Assembly (NCBI RefSeq): GCF_016306625.1
Contig: NZ_JACOII010000031.1
Coordinates: forward strand, 28,543 to 92,542
Source of the DNA: Xenorhabdus lircayensis
Lineage (GTDB): Bacteria; Pseudomonadota; Gammaproteobacteria; Enterobacterales; Enterobacteriaceae
Length of the DNA stretch: 64,000 nucleotides
Reading direction: 5' to 3'
Under the pieces are notes generated by a model, which searched no databases, was not told where the DNA came from, and saw only the letters and a program-made list of their open reading frames with translations. Positions 46,901-54,571 of this stretch are shown piece by piece. Position numbers and translations under genes: made by a program. The first letter of the stretch is position 1. Each line of letters starts with the position of its first letter.

Positions 46901-48477
46901 TGGGAAATAGCGATATCAGGTAATTTGCCACTGAAACGGGACAGGGATTCTTCACATTGAGAAAGCAATTCTACTGGATTATCGCCTTTGAACAGCACGA
47001 CCCACGGTGATGCATTCAGCCGATAACGCCCATGTGTATGCTTTTCATACTCTTCCAAAATGGCATGGAAGTTGGTGCCACCAAAGCCAAAGGCACTCAA
47101 GGCTGCCCGACGCGGGGCACTGCTGAATGGGCGCAACCAGGGTCTGGCCTCACTGTTGACATAAAAAGGGCTGTCTTCTGCCTTCAGCAAGCCGGTGGGC
47201 GTCCCTACATTGATGGTCGGAGGCAAAACCTTATGGTGCAGTGCCAGTGCCACCTTCATCATAGATGCGGCCCCCGCCGCACAACGGGTATGACCAATCT
47301 GAGACTTGATACTCCCAATCGCTACTGATTTCGAGGGAACTTGGTATTCACCAAACATCGCATGCAGGCTTTTCAGTTCTGTATCATCACCCGATGCCGT
47401 GCCTGTACCGTGCGCCTCCACCAATTGAATATCATTGGGTTGGATCCCGGCACTGATATAAGCGCGTTTTAACGCCTTAACCTGCCCTTCCTTACGTGGA
47501 GCAAAGATACTCTTGGCCCGGCCATCACTGGAGGCTTCAATCGATTTGATAACAGCATAAATCCTGTCCCCATCCAACTCGGCATCTTCAAGGCGTTTCA
47601 GTACCAACATCCCTATACCATCCCCCAACATCATACCGTCGGCGTTTTGATCGAAAGGACGGGATAAGTGACTTTTTGACAATGCCGGGGTCTTGCTAAA
47701 GCACAAGAATGAAAAGATGGAGTTCTCTAAATTGATGCCGCCCGTTAGCACGGCATCACAACTGCCGGAATGCAGTTCGCCAATCGCCGCTTTGATTGCC
47801 GCAAGGCTGCTGGCACAGGCCGCATCGACCATATAAGATGTACCACCGAGATCGAAATAACTGGCAATTCGACCACAGGCGACATTTCCCAAAAATCCCG
47901 GGAAACTGTCTTCACTCCATTCAAGGTACATGCCATGTGCCCGTTCGATAATCTCATTTGCCACTTTTTCTGACAGGCCAGAATTAATCATGATGCGACG
48001 CAAATAAGGAGACTGCTGGCGGGCAGCCAGTGAAAATGATGTATTACCATTTCCCGCGCCCCCTAAAATGACGCCAACTCGATCAAGATCGACTTTGCTA
48101 TTTCCCTGCCCAATCAGACCTGCATCCCGCATGACTTGTTTGGCAACATAAAGTGCAAATAACTGTGCCGTACTTATCGAATCGATAATCGCTGGCGGGA
48201 TCTTGAATTCCACGGGATCGAAATCAATTTCAGGTACAAAACCAGCGCGATGACTATACGTTTTATCAGCTACGGTTGGATCTGGATCGTAAAAATCTTC
48301 TTTTTTCCAATATTCATCTTCTGACTTGGTTTTGATATCGGTCAATGAATCTTTTTTATTTATGATATTTTCCCAGAATTTATATAGATTCGGTGCATCT
48401 GGGAAATGACTCGCCATACCAACGATCGCAATATCCCCACGATTTTTCCTATCATGTAAAAAATATGTCTCAGACAT
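43948..48477 (-). CDS. PUFA synthase subunit, PfaA-like N-terminal part (KS, acyltransferase, one ACP)
   Basis: The 1509-residue protein starts at the ATG with GAGG about 7 bases upstream; the frame stays open for 34 more codons without a better site. KS: VDAACASSLA (Cys near 221), EAHGTGTASGDD, SQIGHTRCAAG. Malonyl-type AT: FPGQGSQY and GHSYGE with Ser near 692. A long low-complexity linker (about 1000-1320) with Lys-Gln-Glu, Ile-Ser-Gln-Asn and Pro-Ser-Thr-Pro-Val repeats leads to a single ACP (LGIDSIKRLEIF, Ser near 1387) and a charged tail. PUFA synthases of the omega-3 type carry five to nine ACPs, while one ACP fits the polyamine-type relatives. It is the first gene of the operon and ends on the frameshift candidate, which would attach KR-DH. 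Confidence 0.94.
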   Translation of the reverse strand: MSETYFLHDRKNRGDIAIVGMASHFPDAPNLYKFWENIINKKDSLTDIKTKSEDEYWKKEDFYDPDPTVADKTYSHRAGFVPEIDFDPVEFKIPPAIIDSISTAQLFALYVAKQVMRDAGLIGQGNSKVDLDRVGVILGGAGNGNTSFSLAARQQSPYLRRIMINSGLSEKVANEIIERAHGMYLEWSEDSFPGFLGNVACGRIASYFDLGGTSYMVDAACASSLAAIKAAIGELHSGSCDAVLTGGINLENSIFSFLCFSKTPALSKSHLSRPFDQNADGMMLGDGIGMLVLKRLEDAELDGDRIYAVIKSIEASSDGRAKSIFAPRKEGQVKALKRAYISAGIQPNDIQLVEAHGTGTASGDDTELKSLHAMFGEYQVPSKSVAIGSIKSQIGHTRCAAGAASMMKVALALHHKVLPPTINVGTPTGLLKAEDSPFYVNSEARPWLRPFSSAPRRAALSAFGFGGTNFHAILEEYEKHTHGRYRLNASPWVVLFKGDNPVELLSQCEESLSRFSGKLPDIAISQHLEQQDIDGLLPQQARLLFVSQSAEQVVELLSIAIKQLRQNSTRGWEHPRGIYFQPQGKMLDGKIVALFPGQGSQYVNMARDIANDYPEMRQSLEALDDIAINELGHELSSVIYPIPAFSEEENQAQQQRLTDTANAQPALGAISAGYFNVLKNMGFTPDFVAGHSYGEVTALWAAGVISEKDFHRVSLARGWAAASASDHRGTENSERRDAGAMLAASLPQAQRAEILKRYIGIIIANDNSDQQVVFGGATSLIHQLHDELKKTGIHCRILPVSAAFHTEFIQPAYQPYRERLADINFKSPQCKLFSSATAERYGNSPQEIRELLAEQLIKPVRFRQTIEAIYQQGGRLFVEVGPKGILGKLVADILKDKAHEVISVNLNDKGEERLQFARAQARLLAEGVRLKEINQHMRLQPMEEDKSKRLTFKLTGGFFFSQKSWARRQNALRDGDCTIVNEFITESASKLMAPVMPSQPKKEEQSQKEEQSSKEVQFKQEVLPKQEAPLKQEALLKQEVPVKKAVQHQQAVVAEKVTSNIEEEIEQNVESKTTSTYFISQNMISQNMISQNTIPQNMPTTIQRRDNKMEQNTQLSEVSDVNMLNGLLQAQQVMSQLHEQFQTNQKDYIQLLGMLLDKQYTLLETCKDNQNLPTMLSSLNQSIQLLDKNLELYHSNHEHYFMAQQGLFQSGKMAPVMVSTKRSAQPVMEHSAPVKVASAPVSSVSSTPVPSTPVPSTPVTSTPEMRVDTAPVQKTKPVDASPSVDTITEIASVRPIVPPMPEMPVMSSTSISTPTEVAEPVKPIAVSTETQVKPLDPEVEKQLQNFKQITEEKIISQLIAIVSERTGYPQDMITAEMDLEADLGIDSIKRLEIFGAMFDAFSANAGIYHDASKNRDLDDLDIDSLSNISKMSVFFKQMIDEAIKTLLNQEEETVEPEKNTSTVEFFLGDREQEKNESHESVKTGSEATLRSFGFVASTTDTFEVAGAKK
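44690..44765 (-). repeat. 18-base tandem repeat coding Pro-Ser-Thr-Pro-Val
   Basis: About four imperfect copies of ggtgtagatggtactggt-like units encode a flexible Thr/Pro linker ahead of the ACP. Copy number changes would keep frame and alter linker length. Confidence 0.8.
45187..45245 (-). repeat. 15-base tandem repeat coding Ile-Ser-Gln-Asn-Met
   Basis: Three near-perfect copies of tgttttgtgaaatca plus a degenerate fourth. It lies in the same interdomain linker. Confidence 0.85.
45345..45440 (-). repeat. 18-base degenerate repeat coding Lys-Gln-Glu-Ala/Val-Leu
   Basis: Recurring cttcttgtttcag units encode a charged stretch of alternating Lys-Gln-Glu that is probably a helical spacer between AT and ACP. 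Confidence 0.75.
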
Positions 48478-48798
48478 ACATTCCTCGTGTGTTGAATAAA
48501 ACAACCCCTGCATCCAGCATATATTTACTGGATTGAGTGTTTTTACTGTCATCCTCAGCCAGAAAAAACAATTCTCCATCTACTTAATACATTCTTGTTA
48601 TATGAACGGGCCTTTTATTAGCCAAAGTAGATTACCGAAATATTCTGACAATATTATTACTTATATTTTATTGATAATTATTTTGCTTTTCCTTTTCATA
48701 AAGCACAGGGGGAAAATAATCAACAGATAAAAATACGGCACAATACGTACAAGACCATCATAATTCAAGCAACAATCATATTTATTTTGAAAACACAT
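48478..48798. promoter_or_regulatory. AT-rich leader and probable promoter of the polyamine operon
   Basis: No gene is seen in these 320 bases. On the minus strand TTGGCT (48625-48620) and TATAAC (48602-48597) are spaced 17 bases apart, an acceptable sigma70 pair about 120 bases before the start of the PfaA-like gene. No operator was recognised. Confidence 0.4.
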
Positions 48799-49236
48799 TT
48801 AATCTTTACCAATGGATTTATCACCTTCCAAAAATGATAAACTAGCAACCAACTCTGACCAGTGACTGATTTGGAATAATAAGGAAAAATGTGGTAACAA
48901 AAAATAAAAAGGTAGGATTGATAAAACATTAAACATCAATGTATAGAAGATAATCAGCCCCCATTTCCGGAAAATATTTCGATAACTCTTCTTAAAGTCT
49001 ATTAATGCTATAACATTATTTAATAGGATCCGACCAATATATTTAGAAGAGAGAATATTAATGACAGAATAAATCATTTCCAAAGAAAACCTTATGAAAA
49101 ACACAAATAAAAACAATGCCAGGAAAACACTAACAGACGAGGAAAACCGCCATATTTTCATCAGGAAAAGAGAAATTCCACTAATGATAGCCATATCAAA
49201 AAAGATACGGGCAATAGCACTATTGGAATTAATCAT
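48799..49236 (-). CDS. Small hypothetical membrane protein
   Basis: The 145-residue protein starts at the ATG 7 bases after AGAGGT, preferred over the ATG 33 bases upstream. Three hydrophobic segments are visible: about 8-30, 35-62 and 95-120, with basic loops (KKSYRNIFRKW) and a charged C-terminus (EGDKSIGKD). The coding sequence is as AT-rich as the DNA around it. It lies just upstream of the polyamine operon on the same strand, so it could belong to it (for example in tolerance to a membrane-active product), but no family is recognised. Confidence 0.6.
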   Translation of the reverse strand: MINSNSAIARIFFDMAIISGISLFLMKIWRFSSSVSVFLALFLFVFFIRFSLEMIYSVINILSSKYIGRILLNNVIALIDFKKSYRNIFRKWGLIIFYTLMFNVLSILPFYFLLPHFSLLFQISHWSELVASLSFLEGDKSIGKD

Positions 49237-49824
49237 AATTAGACCTCTTTTGAGGTTAAATGCAATCATAACGATTTTACCTTGTTATAATTTTAGCAAT
49301 AGTGATTATCTTATATTTATTATTTTCCATGTTACAAAATTGATTATGAATGTCAGACAAACATAACTCTTTGACGTTTTTCCTTAACGCTATATTTATA
49401 TACCCTCATTTGATTTTTCTTTCAATTTTTTTAAAAAAATCAGCAAAATAATGGCTTTTATTTTATTCCATTTAAAAACAATAAGTTAATGTAAATTCAT
49501 TACCCACTAAAAGCGTAATTACTTAAAACTAGTTAAAAAAAAGAATATAAAACCAGAATAATAACGACAGTTAGATAATTATTATTGATAATCTATTTTA
49601 ATAGACCTATAAGCAAATATTGTTTCGATTATATGATTTATAAATCATTTCACTACAGCATTACCCTTTTATTCTCGGGCTTTTAATCCCGTGAATAATT
49701 TTTCTTGGTTTAATTTTTTTGAAGTTTAATTCAAGTCACGTTTCATCATACTGATGCAATTGAGATAAAAGCCCCTCAAAAGAGGGGCTTACATCTTAAA
49801 TACATAAGAAGAATGATTACATTA
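49237..49824. other. AT-rich intergenic stretch
   Basis: Nearly 600 bases between the small membrane protein and yfcD hold no credible gene. The composition is very AT-rich up to about 49740, marking the border between accessory DNA and the conserved yfcD-yfcH block. Only the yfcD terminator (49769-49790) is recognisable. Confidence 0.6.
49769..49790. terminator. Hairpin terminator downstream of yfcD
   Basis: AAGCCCCTC pairs perfectly with GAGGGGCTT around AAAA. On the minus strand the stem is followed by TTTAT, as for a Rho-independent terminator of yfcD. Confidence 0.85.
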
Positions 49825-50355
49825 TCAATATTTAGGCAATTCCACCTGATTGTTGCGTGCTAACCACAGAGAGAGGGCTTTCAGTGAATCCGGTGTGAAC
49901 TCATCACAACGGGCAGTAATTTCTTCTGGCGTTAACCAATAAACAGCCATCACTTCTTCTTCCTGTAGTGCAAACGGCCCGTGACTGACACAACTAAACA
50001 AGCCTCCCCACATACGGCAGGTATCCTCTTGATAGTAAAAAATACCATGCTCGGCAAAAGGAACACCTGCGATCCCCAACTCTTCTTCCGCTTCCCTGCG
50101 GGCAGCACCAAGCAAATTTTCTCCCGTCATCACGACACCACCTGCCGTTGCATCCAATTTTCCCGGATAAAAGTCTTTCGTCTCTGTACGATGCTGAACC
50201 AGAATTTTGCCCATACCATCATGCACTACAATATAAGTAGCACGATGCCTCAAGTTTTGCGCCCTCATCTGCTGACGAGTTGCCTGCGCAATCACTTCAT
50301 TGTCTTCATTGACGATATCAATCCATTCAATACTTACCAATTTTTCTTGCACCAT
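49825..50355 (-). CDS. yfcD: NUDIX hydrolase YfcD
   Basis: The 176-residue protein matches what I recall of E. coli YfcD almost throughout: [65 protein letters not shown]. The Nudix box is complete (G, five residues, E, seven residues, REAEEELGI, starting in GGVVMTGE). The family hydrolyses nucleotide-diphosphate or isopentenyl-diphosphate-like compounds; the substrate of YfcD is not known to me. It is monocistronic, with its own terminator. Confidence 0.93.
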   Translation of the reverse strand: MVQEKLVSIEWIDIVNEDNEVIAQATRQQMRAQNLRHRATYIVVHDGMGKILVQHRTETKDFYPGKLDATAGGVVMTGENLLGAARREAEEELGIAGVPFAEHGIFYYQEDTCRMWGGLFSCVSHGPFALQEEEVMAVYWLTPEEITARCDEFTPDSLKALSLWLARNNQVELPKY

Positions 50356-50557
50356 CCTGAAAACCTTTAAATAATTTGCATGCCAGTTTTGACTGTGACG
50401 CCCCAGTTAAGGGGGGCTAAAAATGGGTAAGCATTACTATAACTGGCTAAAATAAGTCCACTCACACTGACATAAGAAATTTGTAACATTTTACAGACAA
50501 ATAATGGTAATGTAATTCCGCTATATTTATCAAAGAGTTATTATTACTGGAGGTTAT

Positions 50558-51178
50558 ATGATAGATCTATATTATGCTCCAACCCCTAATGGCTATAAAA
50601 TCACCCTATTTCTTGAAGAAGTTGGCCTACCATACACCATCCATCCCATCAATATCAGCACTGGCGAACAATTCACACCTGAATTTCTTGCCATTGCACC
50701 CAATAATAAGATCCCAGCCATCATCGATCATCAACCTGCCGATGGGGGAGAACCTATCTCCATCTTCGAATCAGGGGCCATTTTGCTTTATCTGGCAAAT
50801 AAAACAGGTCAGCTATTAAGTAAAGATGTACGTGAACGCACCGAACAATTGCAGTGGCTATTCTGGCAAGTCGCTGGTTTTGGCCCAATGCTCGGTCAAA
50901 ATCACCATTTCAATCAATATGCCTCTGAAGTCGTACCTTATGCCATTAAACGCTACGTGGAAGAGTCAAAACGTTTATATAAGGTACTGAATACCCAACT
51001 GGAAAAAACGGCCTATCTGGGAGGGAACGAATACAGTATCGCGGATATTGCCACTTATCCATGGGCTAAATGTTATGAGCATCAAAAAATCGATTTGCAG
51101 GATTATCCTGCGGTTGAAAAATGGCTTGAGAAGATCAGACAACGTCCTGCAACACAGGTTACTTACAATGATGCCTAA
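50558..51178 (+). CDS. yfcG: Glutathione S-transferase-like disulfide oxidoreductase YfcG
   Basis: The 206-residue protein has the GST thioredoxin-like N-domain (MIDLYYAPTPNGYKITLFLEE, NNKIPAI, then IFESGAILLYLA for glutathione gamma-Glu contact) and the helical C-domain (GFGPMLGQNHHF, SIADIATYPW). This is the YfcG/YghU (Nu) class, which binds two glutathiones and reduces disulfides. A TGGAGG site lies 7 bases before the ATG. It is followed on the same strand by yfcH, as in E. coli, though without folX between them. Confidence 0.93.
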   Translation: MIDLYYAPTPNGYKITLFLEEVGLPYTIHPINISTGEQFTPEFLAIAPNNKIPAIIDHQPADGGEPISIFESGAILLYLANKTGQLLSKDVRERTEQLQWLFWQVAGFGPMLGQNHHFNQYASEVVPYAIKRYVEESKRLYKVLNTQLEKTAYLGGNEYSIADIATYPWAKCYEHQKIDLQDYPAVEKWLEKIRQRPATQVTYNDA

Positions 51179-51329
51179 CTGTAATCCGTACAAATAATTC
51201 AGTTAATGGCGAAATTTTTCACCAAAAAACTTGAAGTTGATAACAGATAATAGCATATTTCGCTGTCAAATAAGCCATCCCTTGTTATAGTCAACAAACG
51301 ATTATTTATTTTCGTCACAGGGGGTGGCT

Positions 51330-52238
51330 ATGCGTATCTTAATTACGGGGGGAACGGGGTTGATTGGTCATAACTTGACCTGCCAACTACTTTCGCTCTC
51401 CCATTCCATCACCATTTTGAGTCGTTCACCGCAAAAGGTGTACTCGCTATTTTCTGATTGCGTTGAATGTTGGACAACGCTAAATGACCAACACGATCTC
51501 AACGACTTTGATGCCGTCATTAATCTTGCTGGTGAACCCATTATAAATAAGCGCTGGACGCCAAAACAAAAAGAGAAACTCTGCCAAAGCCGCTGGCAAC
51601 TCACTGAACAATTGAGCAAGTTGATCAACGCCAGTGAATCGCCTCCGTCTGTGTTTATTTCCGGTTCAGCCGTTGGTTATTATGGCGATCAGGGGCAATC
51701 AGTTGTTACCGAAAATGATCCTCCTTGCGATGAGTTTGTCCATCAGCTTTGTGATCGTTGGGAGCAGCTGGCCTTACAGGCAAAAAGTGATAAAACCCGT
51801 GTATGCCTGCTACGCACCGGTATTGTGCTGGCAAAAAAAGGGGGAGCATTGCAAAAAATGCTGCCGCTGTTTCGGTTAGGCTTAGGTGGAGCAATCGGCA
51901 ATGGCAAGCAGTATATGCCGTGGATACACCTTGAGGATATGGTTAATGGCATCTATTACCTGCTGGTATCGCCTGAGTTACATGGCCCCTTTAATATGAC
52001 ATCACCCTATCCTGTCCATAATGACCAATTCAGTGCCATATTGGCGAAGGCATTGCATCGTCCATCTTTTGTTCGCCTTCCTGCATTTGTGTTAAAAGCG
52101 ATGATGGGGGAATCGGCAGCGTTAATTTTAGGTGGGCAACAAGCCATACCCAATAAACTGGAAGAAGCCGGATTTGGCTTCCGCTATTTTCAGCTAGAGG
52201 AAGCCTTACAAGATGTATTAAGGGTATCAGATAAATAA
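51330..52238 (+). CDS. yfcH: Epimerase family protein YfcH (SDR39U1-like)
   Basis: The 302-residue extended SDR has Rossmann motif [20 protein letters not shown] with [16 protein letters not shown] and a C-terminal DUF1731-type tail ([19 protein letters not shown]). I start at the ATG with AGGGGG 6 bases upstream rather than the GTG two codons earlier, which overlaps that site. The substrate is unknown in the family. A hairpin terminator follows immediately. Confidence 0.92.
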   Translation: MRILITGGTGLIGHNLTCQLLSLSHSITILSRSPQKVYSLFSDCVECWTTLNDQHDLNDFDAVINLAGEPIINKRWTPKQKEKLCQSRWQLTEQLSKLINASESPPSVFISGSAVGYYGDQGQSVVTENDPPCDEFVHQLCDRWEQLALQAKSDKTRVCLLRTGIVLAKKGGALQKMLPLFRLGLGGAIGNGKQYMPWIHLEDMVNGIYYLLVSPELHGPFNMTSPYPVHNDQFSAILAKALHRPSFVRLPAFVLKAMMGESAALILGGQQAIPNKLEEAGFGFRYFQLEEALQDVLRVSDK

Positions 52239-52275
52239 AGAATATGCTGTTGCGAGTAAATCACAACAGCATTCT
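52238..52275 (+). terminator. Hairpin terminator after yfcH
   Basis: AAGAATATGCTGTTG pairs with CAACAGCATTCTT with a two-base bulge and an 11-base loop. It is placed directly at the yfcH stop codon. Confidence 0.6.
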
Positions 52276-52339
52276 TGCTCATCATTATTATAAGTAAGTT
52301 GATTAAACTAGAAAAAAACCGATAGAAGCACAAAAAATA

Positions 52340-53130
52340 GGTTGCGTATTCAAGGCGTTGTTATTCAGGTATAATAGCCATTTTTTATGGGGAGAATGTG
52401 AGTGGCAATGGTTGAAGTTAGAAGTTAAATGTCGATTTTGTGATCAGACAAAAGAGGTTAAAAAACAGGGTAAAGGTAAAGGAGGCTATCAGCGTTATCG
52501 TTGTTTGTCTTGTAATCGGACTTTCCAACTCGACTATTCCTATCGCGCCTGTCAGGCCGGAATCAAAGAACAAGCTGTTGATCTGGCAATGAATAACTCA
52601 GGTATTAGTGATACCGCCCGGGCATTACATATCAGCATTAATGCGGTTGTTCGCACACTAAAAAACTCTGCCCACGATGTGTAACAACGTTTCCTCTCGA
52701 TAATTCGGATATACAGCTTATCTGCGAAGTTGACGAGATGGGATCTTTTGTGGGTAATAAAAAGCAACAACGCTGGTTATGGTATGCTTGGGAACCCCGT
52801 CTGAAACGTATCATTGCTCATATTTTCGGAAGGCGGAGCAAGAAAACACTCAAGAAGTTATTAAAAAACTCGCTCGATTCAACGTAGCTTTCTGGTGTAC
52901 AGATAATTTAAATTTTTACAATATGTTACCGACGAATAAGCACCTCATCGGAAAAAGTTTCACACAACGTATCGAACGTAAAAATCTCACTCTACGTAAT
53001 CGGATTAAGCGATTGAACCGTAAAACACTCGGTTATTCAAAATCGCCAGAAATGCATGATAAAGTCATCGGTACTTTTATTGAAAGAGAATATTATATTT
53101 AGAGTTAATCAACGTATTGAATACGTGACC
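52340..53130 (+). mobile_element. Degenerate IS1-family insertion sequence (791 bp)
   Basis: The ends form imperfect inverted repeats: GGTTGCGTATTCAAGGCGTTG at the left and, read inward from the right end, GGTCACGTATTCAATACGTTG. Between them are insA- and insB-like frames of the IS1 pattern. Length fits an IS1 (about 770 bp). No target duplication is seen in the flanks (left ends caaaaaata, right begins catttctta), so the insertion is old or rearranged. Both genes are broken. Confidence 0.88.
52408..53102 (+). pseudogene. IS1 transposase insA-insB, inactivated
   Basis: insA (zinc-finger CRFC...CLSC, helix-turn-helix ARALHISINAV) has a 7-base tandem duplication, gaagtta twice at 52414-52427, right after its ATG. 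Removing one copy restores MVEVKCRFC. The programmed A6C slip site expected between insA and insB is still present near 52657-52666. insB (EVDEMGSFVGNKKQQRWLWYAW, then FWCTDNL, then GKSFTQRIERKNL and FIEREYYI) is broken by loss of one A in the run at 52863-52868. The element cannot make transposase as it stands. Confidence 0.85.
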
Positions 53131-53177
53131 CATTTCTTATTCCTTTTTTCTATTCCCTTTAATTCCTGGAGGCGATG

Positions 53178-53845
53178 ATGTTGCAGACAGAAAGACTTTT
53201 TGATGATGTACCTTATGACAATACGTTTAATGCTCGAGTCATCGATGTTGGTGAAATTATATTGTTCTAGACAAAACGCTATTTTATCCATTATCAGGAA
53301 ATCAAAATTACGATACAGGTAAGATCGATGGAATGGTTGTTACTGCCGTCAGTGTTGAAGATGAACAAAATGAAAATAACAAACTATCTTTTACCTCTCC
53401 GATAAAGCACTATGCAGACACTTCAACATTCGAAGTAGGGCAACAAGTTACTGCCTCCATTAATGCTGAAAATCGATTAAGAACAATGCGATTACACTCT
53501 GTAAGCCATATCGTTTAATATTTTGTAAGACAAATGCATAGTTTTCTCTCAGTAGAAGGTTCTTTTGTTAACGTGGAGAAAGATAGAACTGACTATAAAA
53601 TGTCAGAAAGTATCACTCCTGAATCTCTTGCTTCTCTCGAAACACAAATTAATAATTTCATTTTCCAAGAAAATGAAATCACATTCACTAAAGAAGATGG
53701 GCTAAGATATTGGCATTGCTGCAACATAAAGATGTTATGTTGTGGTACTCATGTCTCTAATACTAAAGAAATAGGAAAGATAAAACTTTCGAGAAAAAAT
53801 AAAGGAAAAGGGATTAATAGAATAGAAACCATTTTAATAGATTGA
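53178..53845 (+). pseudogene. AlaX-type alanyl-tRNA editing protein, broken
   Basis: The joined frames give about 220 residues with an editing-domain pattern: LFYPLSGNQ, the zinc motif HSVSH and CCGTHVSNTKEIG near the end. A GGAGG site stands 5 bases before the ATG. Two lesions: a -1 frameshift at the short A-run 53254-53256 leading to TAG at 53268, and an in-frame TAA at 53516-53518 right after the HxxxH motif. AlaX proteins clear mischarged Ser- or Gly-tRNA(Ala). The decay, next to a dead IS1, suggests this accessory gene is being lost. It fills the place where E. coli keeps histidine/arginine transport genes. Confidence 0.8.
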
Positions 53846-53872
53846 AAGTTATAAATATCTAAAATAGTGCCT

Positions 53873-53914
53873 TTTCTAAAATCTATTGGGGCTAGCCCCA
53901 ATAGATTTTAGAAA
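53873..53914. terminator. Perfect 42-base palindrome between the AlaX remnant and ubiX
   Basis: Each arm is 21 bases, centred on GGGGCTAGCCCC. It is flanked by short T/A runs, so it can act as a bidirectional terminator for the convergent AlaX remnant and ubiX. Its perfection is also compatible with a dispersed palindromic repeat. Confidence 0.7.
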
Positions 53915-53941
53915 CCAGCTCAAGTCTGCTAAATTTGAGAA

Positions 53942-54526
53942 CTACCCCTCAATTGGTTTAGCTCCCTGCCAGCGGTTGAATAGATCTTCTGGCAGGTCGA
54001 TATCAAACTGATCAAGCACCCGATTGACAGTCTGGTCGATAATATCCTGAATATGATCAGGACGATGATAAAATGCGGGAACAGGTGGCATAATCACTGC
54101 TCCGATTTCAGCCGCCTGTGTCATTAATCTCAAGTGACCTAAATGCAGGGGCGTTTCCCTCACCCCCAGCACCAACTTGCGACCTTCTTTCAAGACAACA
54201 TCTGCGGCACGGGTAATTAAACCATCGGTATAGCTATGCACAATACCCGATAAGGTTTTTATGGAACAAGGCAAGATCACCATGCCCAATGTTTTAAATG
54301 ACCCTGAGGAAATGGACGCAGCAATATCACGATTATCATGCACCACATCAGCCAAAGCCTGCACATCCCGCAAATTATAGTCCGTCTCCAATGCCAGTGT
54401 CTGCCGGGCTGATTGGCTGATCACCAAATGCGTTTCAATGCCTTCTACTGGCTGCAAAACTTGCAGTAACCTGACACCATAAATCGCACCACTTGCTCCT
54501 GTCAGCCCGACAATCAATTTTTTCAT
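53942..54526 (-). CDS. ubiX: Flavin prenyltransferase UbiX
   Basis: The 194-residue enzyme makes the prenylated FMN used by the UbiD decarboxylase in ubiquinone synthesis. Motifs: GLTGASGAIYGVRLL at the N-terminus, ISSGSFKTLGMVILPCSIKTL, VRETPLHLGHLRLM, MPPVPAFYHRP. The length is close to the E. coli protein (189). It lies 45 bases after purF on the same strand, the usual cvpA-purF-ubiX order. Confidence 0.97.
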   Translation of the reverse strand: MKKLIVGLTGASGAIYGVRLLQVLQPVEGIETHLVISQSARQTLALETDYNLRDVQALADVVHDNRDIAASISSGSFKTLGMVILPCSIKTLSGIVHSYTDGLITRAADVVLKEGRKLVLGVRETPLHLGHLRLMTQAAEIGAVIMPPVPAFYHRPDHIQDIIDQTVNRVLDQFDIDLPEDLFNRWQGAKPIEG

Positions 54527-54571
54527 GTTTTCCTCTGAGATTCTGGCTATAATTCAATGATAATAACAATA

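Noticed and set aside
1-48477. Reading the NRPS pair and the PUFA-type operon as one fabclavine-type cluster
   Set aside because: The NRPS genes are on the other strand, have their own thioesterase, and are separated by 10 kb of CDI and crystallin genes. No linking PKS or condensation-like gene is present.
52340-53130. Active IS1 with target-site duplication
   Set aside because: Both transposase parts are broken and flanking bases do not match.
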